Assembly (NCBI GenBank): GCA_019166125.1
Contig: JAHTBO010000014.1
Coordinates: 1-40,988 of the forward strand
DNA length: 40,988 nt
Direction: 5' to 3'
Source: Alcaligenaceae bacterium CGII-47
Lineage (GTDB): Bacteria > Pseudomonadota > Gammaproteobacteria > Burkholderiales > Burkholderiaceae_B
This document shows positions 31,625-40,987 of the stretch, piece by piece. Made by a program: the position numbers and the translations under genes. The stretch's first letter is position 1. The number at the start of each line of letters is the position of its first letter. The notes under the pieces are model-generated. The model was not told the origin of the DNA, made no database searches, and saw only the letters and a list, made by a program, of their open reading frames with translations.

Positions 31625-33388
31625 ATGAATGCTATGAAAGAGACTGATATTTTGGTAATCGGTGCGGGCCCGATGGGTGCCACGACCGCTTTGGCATTGG
31701 CGCGCCTGGGCGTGCAGGTGATGATGGTCAGTCGTCACAACTGGACCGCCAATACGCCGCGCGCTCATATCACGAATCAGCGGGCCGTGGAGATTCTGCG
31801 TGATCTGGGCGTGGAGGAGGATGCCAAGCACGTCGCCACCCCGTGGGAATACATGGGTGACACGCCAATTTCGACCAGTTTGGCAGGCATGGAGATCGCA
31901 CGCATCCGATCCTGGGGAACCGGCGATAAACGCGTGGGCGACTATATCCAGGGCAGCCCCTGCACGCCGCTCGACATCGCGCAGAACAAGATGGAGCCGT
32001 TGCTGGTCAAGCACGCCGCCGCTCATGGGGCGCAATTGGCATTCAATACGCTTTATGTGCGGCATGAACAGGATGCCGGCGGTGTGACAACCACGCTGCG
32101 TGACGCGACGACGGGCCGTGAATATCAAGTTCGCTCGCGCTATCTGGTGGGCGCGGACGGTGCGCGTTCTCAGGTGTTAGAGGACGCCGGACTGAAGGTC
32201 GAAGGCAAACTCGCACGTGCCGGAAGCACCTACGTGATCATCCGAGCCGACCTGGCCCGCTATGTCGCGCATCGGCCGAGCATCCTCTACTTCTTCGTCA
32301 CTGCCAGTTCCACGTACGGCGAACTCGGGCTCGGCCGGATGAGAGCCGTCGATTGTTGGAATCGGTGGATCATCGGCTGGGATTTCGACATGGAAAAGGG
32401 CGAACCCGATCTGTCAAACGAAGAAGTCCTGCGCCGGGTACGCATCCTTGTCGGCGACCCGGATCTGGAGATCGAGGTCGAGCATGCCTCGGTCTGGTAC
32501 GTCAACCAGGCCTCTGCCAAGGTCTATTCCAACAGCCGCGTTATTTGTGGCGGCGATGCTGTGCATCGTCATCCTCCTTCCAGCGGACTGGGATCAAACA
32601 CCTGCATCGGCGACGCGTTCAATCTGGCTTGGAAGCTGGCTTACGTCGTAAAGGGCTGGGCGGGAGCGGAACTGCTCGTATCGTATTCCTCAGAGCGGGT
32701 ACCTGTAGGCGCACAGATCGTCAAGCGGGCGAATCAGTCGCGACTGGACTATGCGCCGCTCAATGAATGCATGCGCGATAACACTGCCGAGGATCCCGTC
32801 GCCGCCGGACTGGCGAAATTGATGGACCCGGGCGCGGAAGGCGTCGCGCGGCGGGAAGCATTGGTGAAAGCGCTCGAACTCAAAAATTACGAGTTCAATG
32901 CGCAAGGGGTGGAAATGAACCAACGCTGCGTGTCGGGCGCGGTGATACCCGATACGGACGCGGGAGAAGAAGTCTGGAAACGAGACCCCCAACTGTATTT
33001 GCAGCCCACGACGCGGCCCGGGGCGCGCATGCCGCATGCCTGGTTGATTGATAAAAATGGCATTCGCGTGTCGACCCTGGATCTGGTGGGGCACGGGCGA
33101 TTTACCCTGGTCACGGGTATCGCTGGAGAAAAACAATGGACCAGCGCAGCCGAGTCCTTGGCTCAACCCTATCTCGATACCCTAGTGATCGGAAAGCTCG
33201 GCGCGCAGGACGTCTACGGCGATTGGCATGCGGTGCGTGAGATAAAAGAAGACGGTGCTTTGCTGATCCGCCCGGATGGCGTGGTGGCCTGGCGTCAAAC
33301 GAGCGGCTGCGCCGATGCCGGGCAGGCCCGCGCTGCGCTAGAACACGCGATGTCGGTGATTCTGGACCGAGCCCTGGAGCCCATATGA
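31625..33388 (+). CDS. FAD-dependent aromatic hydroxylase, TfdB/phenol hydroxylase-like, in the MhpA position
   Basis: The flavoprotein has 587 residues: GAGPMGATTALALARLG (FAD dinucleotide site, residues about 12-28), RAHITNQRAVEILRDLG, a DG motif region VGADGARSQVLEDAGL, and GGDAVHRHPPSSGLGSNTCIGDAFNLAWKL (FAD ribityl site, near residue 318). The C-terminal thioredoxin-like domain is present. HITNQR.(M/V)EILRDLG and GDAVHRHPP..GLGSNT are typical of 2,4-dichlorophenol and phenol monooxygenases (TfdB type) and differ from E. coli MhpA, which is shorter. In this operon it should hydroxylate a phenolic acid to the catechol that MhpB cleaves. The ribosome site is weak. The stop overlaps the next start (ATGA). 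Confidence 0.88.
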   Translation: MNAMKETDILVIGAGPMGATTALALARLGVQVMMVSRHNWTANTPRAHITNQRAVEILRDLGVEEDAKHVATPWEYMGDTPISTSLAGMEIARIRSWGTGDKRVGDYIQGSPCTPLDIAQNKMEPLLVKHAAAHGAQLAFNTLYVRHEQDAGGVTTTLRDATTGREYQVRSRYLVGADGARSQVLEDAGLKVEGKLARAGSTYVIIRADLARYVAHRPSILYFFVTASSTYGELGLGRMRAVDCWNRWIIGWDFDMEKGEPDLSNEEVLRRVRILVGDPDLEIEVEHASVWYVNQASAKVYSNSRVICGGDAVHRHPPSSGLGSNTCIGDAFNLAWKLAYVVKGWAGAELLVSYSSERVPVGAQIVKRANQSRLDYAPLNECMRDNTAEDPVAAGLAKLMDPGAEGVARREALVKALELKNYEFNAQGVEMNQRCVSGAVIPDTDAGEEVWKRDPQLYLQPTTRPGARMPHAWLIDKNGIRVSTLDLVGHGRFTLVTGIAGEKQWTSAAESLAQPYLDTLVIGKLGAQDVYGDWHAVREIKEDGALLIRPDGVVAWRQTSGCADAGQARAALEHAMSVILDRALEPI

Positions 33389-34338
33389 GCACACTAGCGT
33401 GCCTGGGCATTTCGCATACGCCGTTGATGGGGCTGAACCCCATCAACGAGGCGGTGGAGAAAAATCTGCACGAGGCCATTGCCATGGCGCGTGCCAGGGT
33501 GCAGGCATTTGCGCCCGAGCTGGTCGTGCTGATCGCACCGGACCATTACAACGGCTTTTTCAACGAGCTGATGCCTGCCTTTTGTATTGGCACTCAGGCT
33601 TCGTCAATGGGAGATTATCTGTCGTCGGAAGGTGAGCTGAACGTCGATGGACAAACCGCTCTGGCGTTGGCCGAAAGCCTCATGAGTCAGCGTTTCGACG
33701 TTGCGGTATCCCGTCAAATGCTGGTGGATCACGGTTTCGCGCAACCTTTGGAATTGATGTGGGGCAGCCTGGCGACGCCTCCGGTCGTGCCCATTTTCTT
33801 GAATACGGTCGCGCCTCCGGGTGTGCTGCACTTGAAGCGCTGCCAGGAATTAGGCAAGACGATCGGTCGCTTTCTCGGGAATGAATCGCGGCGCACCTTG
33901 ATCATCGGATCGGGTGGTTTATCACATGAGCCTCCTGTTCCGATGATCTCGGACCCCGATCCGGAAGTGCGTAAACGCATCACCAATCGCCGCACGCCGA
34001 CACAGGCCGAGCGCGAGGCTCGCGTCGAGCGAGTGATGCGTGCCGGGATGGCCCTGGCATCGGGAGAAAGCGCCATGAAGCCTCTGAATCCGGAGTGGGA
34101 CCAAGATTGGATGGAGGGACTCGCCGGAGATGCCCATGCCGTAAATGCGCTATGTGATCACAGCGAAGACTGGATAACCCGGGAGGCTGGCCGATCCGCT
34201 CACGAGTCCAAGACCTGGCTGATCGGACGTGCCGCGCTCCCCGGTGAAGCAACGCCTGAATGCCTGTTGCGCTATTACCAGGCAATTCCTGAATATATCG
34301 CCGGCTTCGGGCTCATGATGCTCGAGCCTCGCTCCTAG
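33385..34338 (+). CDS. mhpB: 2,3-Dihydroxyphenylpropionate 1,2-dioxygenase-like extradiol dioxygenase
   Basis: A 317-residue class III (LigB-type) extradiol dioxygenase, near the length of E. coli MhpB (314). It shares [24 protein letters not shown], the [10 protein letters not shown] segment with the catalytic His near residue 115, [15 protein letters not shown] with the second His near 180, and the end [14 protein letters not shown]. It opens the catechol ring next to the hydroxyls, using Fe(II) and O2, to give a 2-hydroxy-6-keto-nona-2,4-dienedioate-type product. It is coupled to the hydroxylase upstream by a 4-bp overlap and is followed 10 bp later by mhpD. Confidence 0.93.
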   Translation: MSTLACLGISHTPLMGLNPINEAVEKNLHEAIAMARARVQAFAPELVVLIAPDHYNGFFNELMPAFCIGTQASSMGDYLSSEGELNVDGQTALALAESLMSQRFDVAVSRQMLVDHGFAQPLELMWGSLATPPVVPIFLNTVAPPGVLHLKRCQELGKTIGRFLGNESRRTLIIGSGGLSHEPPVPMISDPDPEVRKRITNRRTPTQAEREARVERVMRAGMALASGESAMKPLNPEWDQDWMEGLAGDAHAVNALCDHSEDWITREAGRSAHESKTWLIGRAALPGEATPECLLRYYQAIPEYIAGFGLMMLEPRS

Positions 34339-34348
34339 AGGAATGGAT

Positions 34349-35134
34349 ATGGACAACCGTATAGAAGATTGGGCGGCTCGCCTGCGCGCCGCCGAGGCAG
34401 GGCAAGCGCCGATCGGCAACCTGCGTGACGAAATTGGCTCCGATCCGACAGGCGAGATCGCCTACGCCATTCAGATGTGCAATGTGCGCCACGCCGTGAC
34501 GCAGGGGCGTCGAATTATCGGCCGCAAAATCGGACTCACATCTGCCGCCGTGCAAAAACAGCTTGGCGTCGACCAGCCGGACTTCGGCACGCTCTTTGCA
34601 GACATGGTCTATGGCGATGACGAGCCCATTCCTATGTCCCGAACACTCCAACCCAAAGCAGAAGCCGAGGTGGCCCTGGTGCTCAAGCACGGCGTTGAGC
34701 ATGCCGACGCAACGGTGATGGATCTCATCAATGCCACCGATTATGTGCTGCCTGCATTGGAAATCGTCGGCAGTCGTATCGCCAATTGGGACATCCGTTT
34801 CGTGGATACGGTTGCCGATAATGCCTCCAGTGGATTGGTCGTATTAGGCGCCGTGCCAACATCGATCACCGCCCTGGATCTGAAGGCCTGCACCATGAAC
34901 ATGGCCCGCAACGGGGAAACGGTGTCCGAAGGCACGGGAGCGGCCTGTCTCGGCCACCCGCTCAATGCGGCCGTATGGCTGGCTCGGAAACTGACCTCCC
35001 TCGGTCAACCGCTCAAGGCCGGGGATCTGGTCCTGACCGGGGCGCTAGGCCCCATGGCGCCCGTGTCGGCCGGCGATCGATTCATAGCGGACATCAGCGG
35101 GGTAGGCAGAGTCTGCGCGCAGTTCGGTGCGTAG
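34349..35134 (+). CDS. mhpD: 2-Keto-4-pentenoate hydratase
   Basis: A 261-residue hydratase of the MhpD/DmpE/FAH-like family. [10 protein letters not shown] (near residue 107) supplies the E-x-E metal ligands and [10 protein letters not shown] the third; [10 protein letters not shown] and [17 protein letters not shown] are conserved. It hydrates 2-hydroxypenta-2,4-dienoate to 4-hydroxy-2-oxovalerate. The ATG at 34349 is preferred to the one at 34343, since the Shine-Dalgarno sequence AGAGGA ends at 34342 and would leave no spacing for the earlier codon. It follows the dioxygenase in the operon; the usual hydrolase lies at the operon end instead of next to it. Confidence 0.92.
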   Translation: MDNRIEDWAARLRAAEAGQAPIGNLRDEIGSDPTGEIAYAIQMCNVRHAVTQGRRIIGRKIGLTSAAVQKQLGVDQPDFGTLFADMVYGDDEPIPMSRTLQPKAEAEVALVLKHGVEHADATVMDLINATDYVLPALEIVGSRIANWDIRFVDTVADNASSGLVVLGAVPTSITALDLKACTMNMARNGETVSEGTGAACLGHPLNAAVWLARKLTSLGQPLKAGDLVLTGALGPMAPVSAGDRFIADISGVGRVCAQFGA

Positions 35135-35165
35135 CACACGTCAACTCCATTCAAAAGAGATGTTC

Positions 35166-36110
35166 ATGCAAAAGAAACTTAGAGCCGCCATCATCGGTAG
35201 CGGCAACATCGGCACGGATTTAATGATCAAGATCCTGCGTCATGGCCAGCGCATCGACATGGGCGCCATGGTCGGAATCGACCCGAACTCTGAAGGTCTG
35301 GCTAGAGCCAGTCGCTTGGGTGTGGCCACGACCCCCGAAGGGGTGGAAGGCCTGGCCCGCATGCCGGAATTCGAGGATATCGATCTTGTCTTCGATGCCA
35401 CCAGTGCGGGGGCTCATGTCAACAACGACAGATTGCTACGCGCTTTAAAGCCCTCGATTCGTATGATTGATCTGACGCCCGCGGCCATTGGGCCGTATTG
35501 CGTTCCGGTGGTCAACGGCAGCGAACATCTGGATGCCGTGAACGTGAACATGGTGACTTGCGGCGGCCAGGCGACCATCCCGATGGTCGCCGCCGTGGCG
35601 CGCGTCGCGGCAGTGCACTATGCGGAAATCGTCGCCTCCATCGCTTCCAAGTCGGCCGGGCCGGGAACGAGGGCCAATATCGACGAGTTCACCGAAACCA
35701 CGTCCCTCGCCATCGAACGGGTGGGCGGCGCGCGCAAGGGCAAAGCCATCATCGTGCTGAACCCGGCAGAGCCGCCGCTGATCATGAGAGACACGGTCTA
35801 TACGCTGAGCGACCTGGCGGACGAAGCCGCTATCGAAGCTTCGGTGGCAACGATGGTCGGGGCTGTGCAGGAGTATGTGCCGGGCTATCGCCTGAAACAA
35901 AAGGTGCAATTCGACCAGGTAGACGGACTCAACGTCCCCGGCATCGGGCGCTTTTCAGGTTTGAAAACCTCCATCTTTCTCGAGGTAGAAGGGGCCGCGC
36001 ATTACTTGCCGGCTTATGCGGGCAACCTGGACATCATGACCAGCGCGGCTCTACGCACGGCGGAGCACATGGCGCGGCAGATGCTGGGCAACCCCCGGGT
36101 CCCGGCCTAA
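35166..36110 (+). CDS. mhpF: Acetaldehyde dehydrogenase (acylating)
   Basis: The protein has 314 residues. It starts [20 protein letters not shown] (NAD-binding Rossmann motif), has [10 protein letters not shown] and [15 protein letters not shown] with the catalytic Cys near residue 132, and [16 protein letters not shown]. It converts acetaldehyde, channelled from the aldolase MhpE, to acetyl-CoA with NAD and CoA. Start 35166 follows AAAAGAGA; the frame from 35127 overlaps the end of mhpD and lacks support. Its pairing with mhpE 25 bp downstream is the standard order, and the two proteins form a complex in known systems. Confidence 0.94.
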   Translation: MQKKLRAAIIGSGNIGTDLMIKILRHGQRIDMGAMVGIDPNSEGLARASRLGVATTPEGVEGLARMPEFEDIDLVFDATSAGAHVNNDRLLRALKPSIRMIDLTPAAIGPYCVPVVNGSEHLDAVNVNMVTCGGQATIPMVAAVARVAAVHYAEIVASIASKSAGPGTRANIDEFTETTSLAIERVGGARKGKAIIVLNPAEPPLIMRDTVYTLSDLADEAAIEASVATMVGAVQEYVPGYRLKQKVQFDQVDGLNVPGIGRFSGLKTSIFLEVEGAAHYLPAYAGNLDIMTSAALRTAEHMARQMLGNPRVPA

Positions 36111-36135
36111 TGCGCCGATCAATCATGCAAGCAAC

Positions 36136-37191
36136 ATGAGCGAGCATCACATGACAAACAAAATCTACATTTCCGACGTCACGTTACGCGATGGCAGCCA
36201 TGCCATTCGACATCAGTACAGCGTCGACAACGTGCGCCAGATTGCCCAGGCACTAGACGAGGCCCGGGTCGATTCGATCGAGGTTGCCCACGGCGACGGT
36301 CTGCAGGGATCGAGCTTCAACTATGGATTTGGCGCTCATACCGACCTGGAATGGATCGAAGCGGCCGCGGATGTGCTGAAGCATGCCCGCATTGCGACCC
36401 TGCTGTTGCCGGGGATCGGGACGGTGCATGACCTGAAGGTGGCCCATCAGGCGGGCGCTCGTATCGTACGCGTCGCAACGCATTGCACGGAAGCCGACGT
36501 GTCCAAACAGCATATCGCGTACGCACGAGAGCTCGGGATGGAGGCCGTGGGCTTTCTGATGATGAGCCATATGAACAGCCCCGAGGGCCTCGCGCAACAA
36601 GCAAAGCTGATGGAAAGCTACGGCGCGACGGTTTGCTACGTGGTTGATTCCGGAGGCGCGATGAATATGGATGACGTCTCTGCCCGGGTTCGCGCGTTCA
36701 GGGATGTCCTTCAGCCCGAAACTGAAATCGGCATCCATGCCCATCACAACCTGAGTCTCGGCGTCGCCAACTCGATCGCCGCTGTCCAGGCAGGCGCGAA
36801 TCGCGTTGACGCCTCTCTCGCCGGCATGGGCGCCGGCGCGGGCAACGCGCCCCTGGAGGTATTCATCGCCGCCGCCGAGCGCCTGGGTTGGAACCATGGC
36901 ACTGATCTCTACAAATTGATGGACGCGGCTGAGGACCTTGTCCGTCCCTTGCAGGACCGGCCGGTGCGGGTGGACCGCGAGACTCTGGCGCTGGGTTATG
37001 CCGGTGTCTATAGCTCATTCTTGCGTCATGCGGAGGCCGCCGCAGGCAAGTACAGACTCAAGACCGTCGACATTCTGGTGGAGCTCGGACGCCGTCGAAT
37101 GGTCGGCGGACAAGAGGACATGATTGTGGATGTCGCTCTCGATTTGCGCAAGAAACAAGAAGACTCGACCCAGACGCGAGTTTCGGCATGA
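36136..37191 (+). CDS. mhpE: 4-Hydroxy-2-oxovalerate aldolase
   Basis: A 351-residue DRE-TIM metallolyase: [19 protein letters not shown] (Arg-Asp catalytic/metal motif), [32 protein letters not shown] and the metal-binding [13 protein letters not shown] near residue 200, followed by [17 protein letters not shown]. It splits 4-hydroxy-2-oxovalerate into pyruvate and acetaldehyde. Start codons at 36136 and 36151 are both possible; neither has a strong ribosome site. It acts with MhpF. Confidence 0.94.
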   Translation: MSEHHMTNKIYISDVTLRDGSHAIRHQYSVDNVRQIAQALDEARVDSIEVAHGDGLQGSSFNYGFGAHTDLEWIEAAADVLKHARIATLLLPGIGTVHDLKVAHQAGARIVRVATHCTEADVSKQHIAYARELGMEAVGFLMMSHMNSPEGLAQQAKLMESYGATVCYVVDSGGAMNMDDVSARVRAFRDVLQPETEIGIHAHHNLSLGVANSIAAVQAGANRVDASLAGMGAGAGNAPLEVFIAAAERLGWNHGTDLYKLMDAAEDLVRPLQDRPVRVDRETLALGYAGVYSSFLRHAEAAAGKYRLKTVDILVELGRRRMVGGQEDMIVDVALDLRKKQEDSTQTRVSA

Positions 37192-37239
37192 ATGGGACAT
37201 CCCATTCAATTCAATCTCATGTTGTACTCGGAGGATTAC

Positions 37240-38109
37240 ATGACAAATGACCTGAACGTTCTTACTGACGAAAATACGAGCCGCTTTGTTCGGATCAACG
37301 AGGGAGACCTCAATCTACAACTTCACTACAACGAAGCCGGTCAGGGCGAAGAGACCGTCGTGATGCTCCATGGCTCAGGGCCGGGCGCCAGCGGCTGGTC
37401 GAACTTCCATCGCAACGTCGAGCCGCTGGTCGCCGCGGGCTACCGGGTCATCTTGATGAATTGCCCAGGCTGGGGCAAGAGCGACCCCATCGTGAACACG
37501 GGGTCTCGCCCGGAGCTCAATGCTCGTGCTTTGAAAGGTCTGCTCGACGCGCTGGGCATCGCCAAAGCGCATCTGATCGGCAATTCCATGGGCGGCCACA
37601 GCACGGTGGCGTTCGCCTTGTCATATCCCGAACGTGCGGGGAAACTGGTGCTCATGGGAGGCGGTACCGGCGGTGCAAGCCCGTTTGTTCCCATGCCGCC
37701 CGAGGGCATCAAGTTGATCAATGCCCTTTATCGCGAGCCCACGATCGAGAACCTGAGACGCATGATGAATGTCTTTGTCTACGATCCCAGCACCATTACC
37801 GAACAACTGCTGGAGGGACGCCTTGCCAACATGCTGGGCCGCCGAGACCACCTGGAAAACTACGTAAAGAGCTTGGAGCTGAATCCGAAACAGTATCCCG
37901 ATGTCGGATACCGCCTCAATGAGATCACGCATTCGACGCTGGTGATCTGGGGACGCGATGATCGCTTCGTTCCCCTGGACGCCGGTTTGCGTCTGATCGC
38001 TGGCCTGCAGAATTCCGAGTTGCACGTTTTCAGCCGCTGCGGTCATTGGGCGCAATGGGAGCACGCCGACCGATTCAATAGCATGGTTAAAGAGTTTCTG
38101 GTGCTCTAA
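37240..38109 (+). CDS. mhpC: Meta-cleavage product hydrolase (alpha/beta hydrolase)
   Basis: A 289-residue alpha/beta hydrolase almost equal in length to E. coli MhpC (288). [20 protein letters not shown] forms the oxyanion region; the catalytic triad is Ser in [10 protein letters not shown] (near residue 114), Asp in [12 protein letters not shown] (near 239) and His in [11 protein letters not shown] (near 267). It hydrolyses the C-C bond of the ring-fission product to 2-hydroxypenta-2,4-dienoate and a dicarboxylate such as succinate or fumarate. ATG 37240 follows GGAGG with 6 nt spacing; the longer frame from 37192 has none. It is the last gene of the operon, before a strong hairpin. Confidence 0.93.
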   Translation: MTNDLNVLTDENTSRFVRINEGDLNLQLHYNEAGQGEETVVMLHGSGPGASGWSNFHRNVEPLVAAGYRVILMNCPGWGKSDPIVNTGSRPELNARALKGLLDALGIAKAHLIGNSMGGHSTVAFALSYPERAGKLVLMGGGTGGASPFVPMPPEGIKLINALYREPTIENLRRMMNVFVYDPSTITEQLLEGRLANMLGRRDHLENYVKSLELNPKQYPDVGYRLNEITHSTLVIWGRDDRFVPLDAGLRLIAGLQNSELHVFSRCGHWAQWEHADRFNSMVKEFLVL

Positions 38110-38119
38110 AAGTCGGCTT

Positions 38120-38155
38120 GCAGGTCAGAGCGGAGCGAATGACGCTCTGACCTGC
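38120..38155 (+). terminator. Strong hairpin closing the mhp operon
   Basis: A perfect 13-bp inverted repeat (GCAGGTCAGAGCG at 38120-38132 and its complement at 38143-38155) with a 10-nt loop lies 10 bp after the mhpC stop. There is no clear T-run after it (ATTACGTTACGATTT follows), so it may stop transcription with Rho or protect the mRNA end. Confidence 0.7.
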
Positions 38156-38261
38156 ATTACGTTACGATTTAATCCATGCCTCTGCGACTATCGAAGGCTG
38201 AGGCGACGTTAACTGTCGTTTGATGACGCTGCTCGGGGCGCTTTGGCTGGTCGAGGAGTAT

Positions 38262-38536
38262 GGTGCCGCCGTGTGCTCTGTGTCCATTGCCACGACCAAC
38301 CAATGGAAGGACAAGGCGACAGGCGAGCGTCGCGAAGAAACCGAATGGCATTGTGTCGTTTTCTATGGCCGATTGGCCGAGGTTGCACGGTATTTGTGGA
38401 GGGGCGTCTGAAAACCCACAAATGGCGGGGCGCTGACCGCCACAGCACGGAATTTATCGCGGACCAGATACAGCTGCAGGGAGGCCGTGATAGAGAGAAG
38501 GCCGACACCGCCGGCAGCGCGTCCGAAAGGCCGTAG
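38262..38536 (+). pseudogene. ssb: Single-strand DNA-binding protein (ssb), truncated and frameshifted
   Basis: The reading starts in mid-gene at [20 protein letters not shown], runs through [20 protein letters not shown] and then needs a frame change near 38380 to continue as [14 protein letters not shown] and EFIADQIQLQGGRDR, to a stop at 38536. These are the core strands of the SSB OB-fold. The N-terminal 30 or so residues, a short internal piece and the acidic C-terminal tip are missing. SSB genes of this type are frequent on conjugative elements, so this is probably a scar of one. No function is expected. Confidence 0.78.
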
Positions 38537-39007
38537 CAGCAAGGCAAAGGCTCCCGCCGTTGCCGGGCCTTGTCACGTCCGGCGGTGATGCTCTACATGC
38601 TACTAGCATTCAATGGCGGCCTGATCCGAGAACACGTAGCGGTTGCGCACGGGGAAATTCTCGCGTGTTTGCAGCGGCTGTGCAATATCCGTTCTTCTGG
38701 TATTTGGCGGAGTCCTTCAATGAGCATGATGCATGTCAGAGCAGCTTGCGGTGCTGGTGCTGGTGCTGTTCAGTTCCCAGGCTGCGCCTGGGGCCCTGCT
38801 TGGTGACGATGCCAGTCCGGTTCCCGGTCTGGCAGGGACGTTTAAAACCCCAAATTCGCTTTCGCTCATCTGTGGCCTTAAACGTCCCACACAAGACGCA
38901 CCCCGGACGGGGTAGGAAAAGCGTTTACTTTTCAAGGAAGTGTGAGCAAACGGCGGTCAGCCGCGCCGTAGGACATAAAGAGCAAAAAAACAGTGTAAGA
39001 GCTTGAT
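38537..39007. other. Stretch without a supported gene
   Basis: Several short frames are open on both strands, but none shows family features or a good ribosome site, and their composition is uneven. The neighbourhood (ssb scar, recombinase chimera) suggests decayed mobile-element DNA. Confidence 0.45.
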
Positions 39008-39109
39008 TTATTGAATGGATATCCGGCTACGGTTGTAGCCTTGTTTCTGGTAGACGGCGCGGAAACCTGCCGCTAGCAACGTTCCGACTACACGCTGACG
39101 GCTTTCCAT
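39008..39109 (-). CDS. Possible small or fragmentary ORF of unknown function
   Basis: On the minus strand, 33 codons from ATG 39109 to TAA 39008 read MESRQRVVGTLLAAGFRAVY and QKQGYNRSRISIQ. The frame stays open upstream to about 39172 (QHSCCRYAIKVQ before the Met). The sequence looks protein-like, with an amphipathic helix, and may be the C-terminus of a decayed gene. No family is recognised and no ribosome site is obvious. Confidence 0.25.
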   Translation of the reverse strand: MESRQRVVGTLLAAGFRAVYQKQGYNRSRISIQ

Positions 39110-39363
39110 CTGCACTTTGATTGCATAGCGACAGCATGAGTGCTGCGTAATGATTACCTGTGGGCGGCAGGAGCTTTACAGTGTTGTGGCATCAAGCGTA
39201 CGAGGAAATATCAGAGGTACTGATTCATACTTGAGCACACAGGCATTGCCAGATATGAAGGGCAGAAATCGACCCCCTGCGGACATTCGCTAACGCCCAG
39301 CTCAGCGGGCAATTGGAACGCGGCGAAAATTGGTCCGCTGCAGCTGATTGTTGAATTGCATTG

Positions 39364-40080
39364 CTACAGAATTTCTTCTATTTCGCCAGACAAAAACTTA
39401 TCAGCCTGGCGCTCTGTTACGTCATGTAGCTTTTCTTTATATTCTTTCAGGCCACGAAACCAAAAACCTCTTCCGGAAGGCTTTCCGGTGCGTCCCGGCT
39501 TAGTATTGAACTTTGTGTCCAGAAAAAATTTTCCGCCAACACGATAACCCGTGACACTAACTACGCGCCTCTCATTCTCTTTAACAGATTCATCCAGCAC
39601 TTCCTGAGTGGCGATTTTTTTTAGCCTTTTATGTGGCAGCCACTTTACGGGCCATGACTGTCCTGTTTGATCGACAATCTCCACTTTGTAAATCTCAGTT
39701 ATACAAATACCATCAGGCAATGATATGGAAAAATCAGCTTTTTCACCCTCGTTCAACTTCACTTTTTGCTTTGGCTCCTGATGCCACAGCCATCGTCCGG
39801 CTTTGTGCTGCCAGTACTTGGTCACTCTTTGCTTCCAGCTTCTTGGAGTAATGAAGTACCTGATACTGTCGATAGATACTGGTCTCCGTCCAACTGCCCT
39901 AACCGTAAGTTTGTGCTTAGAAAAGTTCGGGCCATCATAGCCAAAAGAGGACTCACATTTCAGTTTTGGTTTGTCTAGCCCGTGCTGCCTGAACCGAAGC
40001 CAAAGACCAAGTAAGCCAGCTAAAGTGCCGATAGTTCCTGTCACCGCTCCCCAAAGAGCAAGCACTTCAGTTTGACTCAT
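39364..40080 (-). CDS. Hypothetical membrane-anchored protein
   Basis: The protein has 238 residues. An N-terminal hydrophobic helix (WGAVTGTIGTLAGLLGLWLRF, residues about 10-30) is followed by a basic, soluble domain with a beta-rich feel (LTVRAVGRRPVSIDSIRYFI; VKLNEGEKADFSISLPDGI; EIYKVEIVDQTGQSWPVKWL) and a charged C-terminus. AAGGGAA precedes the ATG. Base composition is more AT-rich than the catabolic genes, and it stands alone among mobile-element fragments, so recent transfer is likely. I do not recognise the family. Single-helix proteins of this layout are common as cargo of islands and prophages. Confidence 0.7.
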   Translation of the reverse strand: MSQTEVLALWGAVTGTIGTLAGLLGLWLRFRQHGLDKPKLKCESSFGYDGPNFSKHKLTVRAVGRRPVSIDSIRYFITPRSWKQRVTKYWQHKAGRWLWHQEPKQKVKLNEGEKADFSISLPDGICITEIYKVEIVDQTGQSWPVKWLPHKRLKKIATQEVLDESVKENERRVVSVTGYRVGGKFFLDTKFNTKPGRTGKPSGRGFWFRGLKEYKEKLHDVTERQADKFLSGEIEEIL

Positions 40081-40348
40081 AAATTCCCTTGCGATTTAAC
40101 TAGATTTAGAAGATATGCAACAGGCATGTCTAGTTCGCCTAATGCTGTATGAACCTGCAGTTTCGATAGAAAAATTAGCTGTTGCAGTGTTTAGACCAAG
40201 CCCAAAAATTCTTGTTTTCAGTTTTTGGTGAGTACAGAAGATCAATGATCGAGTGGCTGCTTCTGGCCGGGAGCGGCCTTCGGCACATCGTTTTTCAACG
40301 TGTTGTCCGAACCATTATCTCAAAGAGAACCACAAGTGCTGCGCGGCG
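40081..40348. other. Intergenic stretch without a supported gene
   Basis: AT-rich near the hypothetical membrane gene and GC-richer towards the recombinase fragment. No hairpin, terminal repeat or promoter stood out. Confidence 0.4.
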
Positions 40349-40549
40349 ATCTCGGCCTTCGACCAAAACCTAGACCTGCAACTTGACGCCCTGAAAAGAG
40401 CAGGTTGCGAACAAGTGTTTTGTGAACAGCAGAGCGCCACGAAAATACGGCCAGAGTTTGAAAAGGCCATTGCTTACCTACGCGAAGGCGATAGCTTGGT
40501 TGTCTGGAAACTAGACCGATTGGGCCGCAATGTGCGCGAGCTGGTGAAC
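40349..40549 (+). pseudogene. Serine recombinase, N-terminal catalytic-domain fragment
   Basis: The frame reads SAFDQNLDLQLDALKRAGCE, then FEKAIAYLREGDSLVVWKLD and RLGRNVRELVN, matching the resolvase catalytic domain from just after its active serine to about residue 75. The start with the nucleophilic Ser and the DNA-binding half are both missing. It runs in frame directly into an IS66 transposase fragment at about 40550. It is a different recombinase from the intact one at 28770-29342. Confidence 0.75.
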
Positions 40550-40750
40550 CGTAGCCTGCCGGTGCTGGCCGCCTTGCGCGAGTGGCTGGATGCGGCCCTC
40601 TTGGCCGTGGCGCCCAAGACCAAGCTGGGCGAAGCGCTGGCGTACCTGGATAAATACTGGCCGCGCCTGCTGCGCTATACCGAGCGCGGTGATTTGCCCG
40701 TGGACAACAATGCCGTCGAGAATTCCATCCGCCCCTTCGTGAAGGGTCGT
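40550..40750 (+). pseudogene. IS66 TnpC transposase, C-terminal fragment
   Basis: In the same frame as the recombinase fragment, the sequence reads RSLPVLAALREWLDAALLAV, APKTKLGEALAYLDKYWPRL and LPVDNNAVENSIRPFVKGR. This is the end of the IS66 transposase domain, including the last acidic catalytic residue of DDE (the E of NAVEN). The first 80% of tnpC is missing, and the homology stops at about 40750 where a minus-strand gene end begins. It may be related to the IS66 tnpA at 1-165 only by family. Confidence 0.78.
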
Positions 40751-40987
40751 TCATTGTGCACCTCCTTGCGAAACCTCGATAAACATTGGGATCTGTCCTT
40801 CAACATCGTTGCGACACGGGCGCTGTTTGCGCGTCAACGCGGCCATAACCGCTTCACTGTCCAAGTCGTTCGCGCGAATCTGCCACGGCGCATCCGGCAT
40901 CACCTGCTCGGCGAGCAATATCCGGTCTTTGATAAGACGACGGATGGCATGACTGGTGACACCCAATTTCTTTGCCGCCTCGGACAT
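40751..40987 (-). CDS. Helix-turn-helix protein, probably the C-terminal end of a larger recombinase-type gene
   Basis: Seventy-eight codons on the minus strand, from an ATG at 40987 (one base from the window edge) to TGA 40751, read SEAAKKLGVTSHAIRRLIKD and PDAPWQIRANDLDSEAVMAA, ending in a Gln-Gly-Gly tail. The MerR/excisionase-like helix-turn-helix followed by an IRANDL segment resembles the C-terminal module found on some large serine recombinases and transposon proteins. The methionine may be internal, the real gene extending beyond the window. The stop falls exactly at the IS66 fragment boundary, so the end may be natural or created by the junction. Confidence 0.5.
   Translation of the reverse strand: MSEAAKKLGVTSHAIRRLIKDRILLAEQVMPDAPWQIRANDLDSEAVMAALTRKQRPCRNDVEGQIPMFIEVSQGGAQ

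Noticed and set aside
31100..32128. Minus-strand frame of 342 codons opposite the Bug receptor and hydroxylase genes
   Set aside because: It is antisense to two conserved genes in high-GC sequence and has a His/Arg-rich composition without motifs, typical of a shadow frame.
35498..36139. Plus-strand frame of 213 codons inside mhpF
   Set aside because: Alternative frame of a conserved gene, extremely Arg/Gly-rich, without domain features.
1..40750. Left-edge IS66 tnpA and right-edge IS66 tnpC as the two ends of one composite transposon
   Set aside because: They are different genes of the family, in opposite orientation, both incomplete, with no shared terminal repeat visible, so a common origin cannot be shown from this window.
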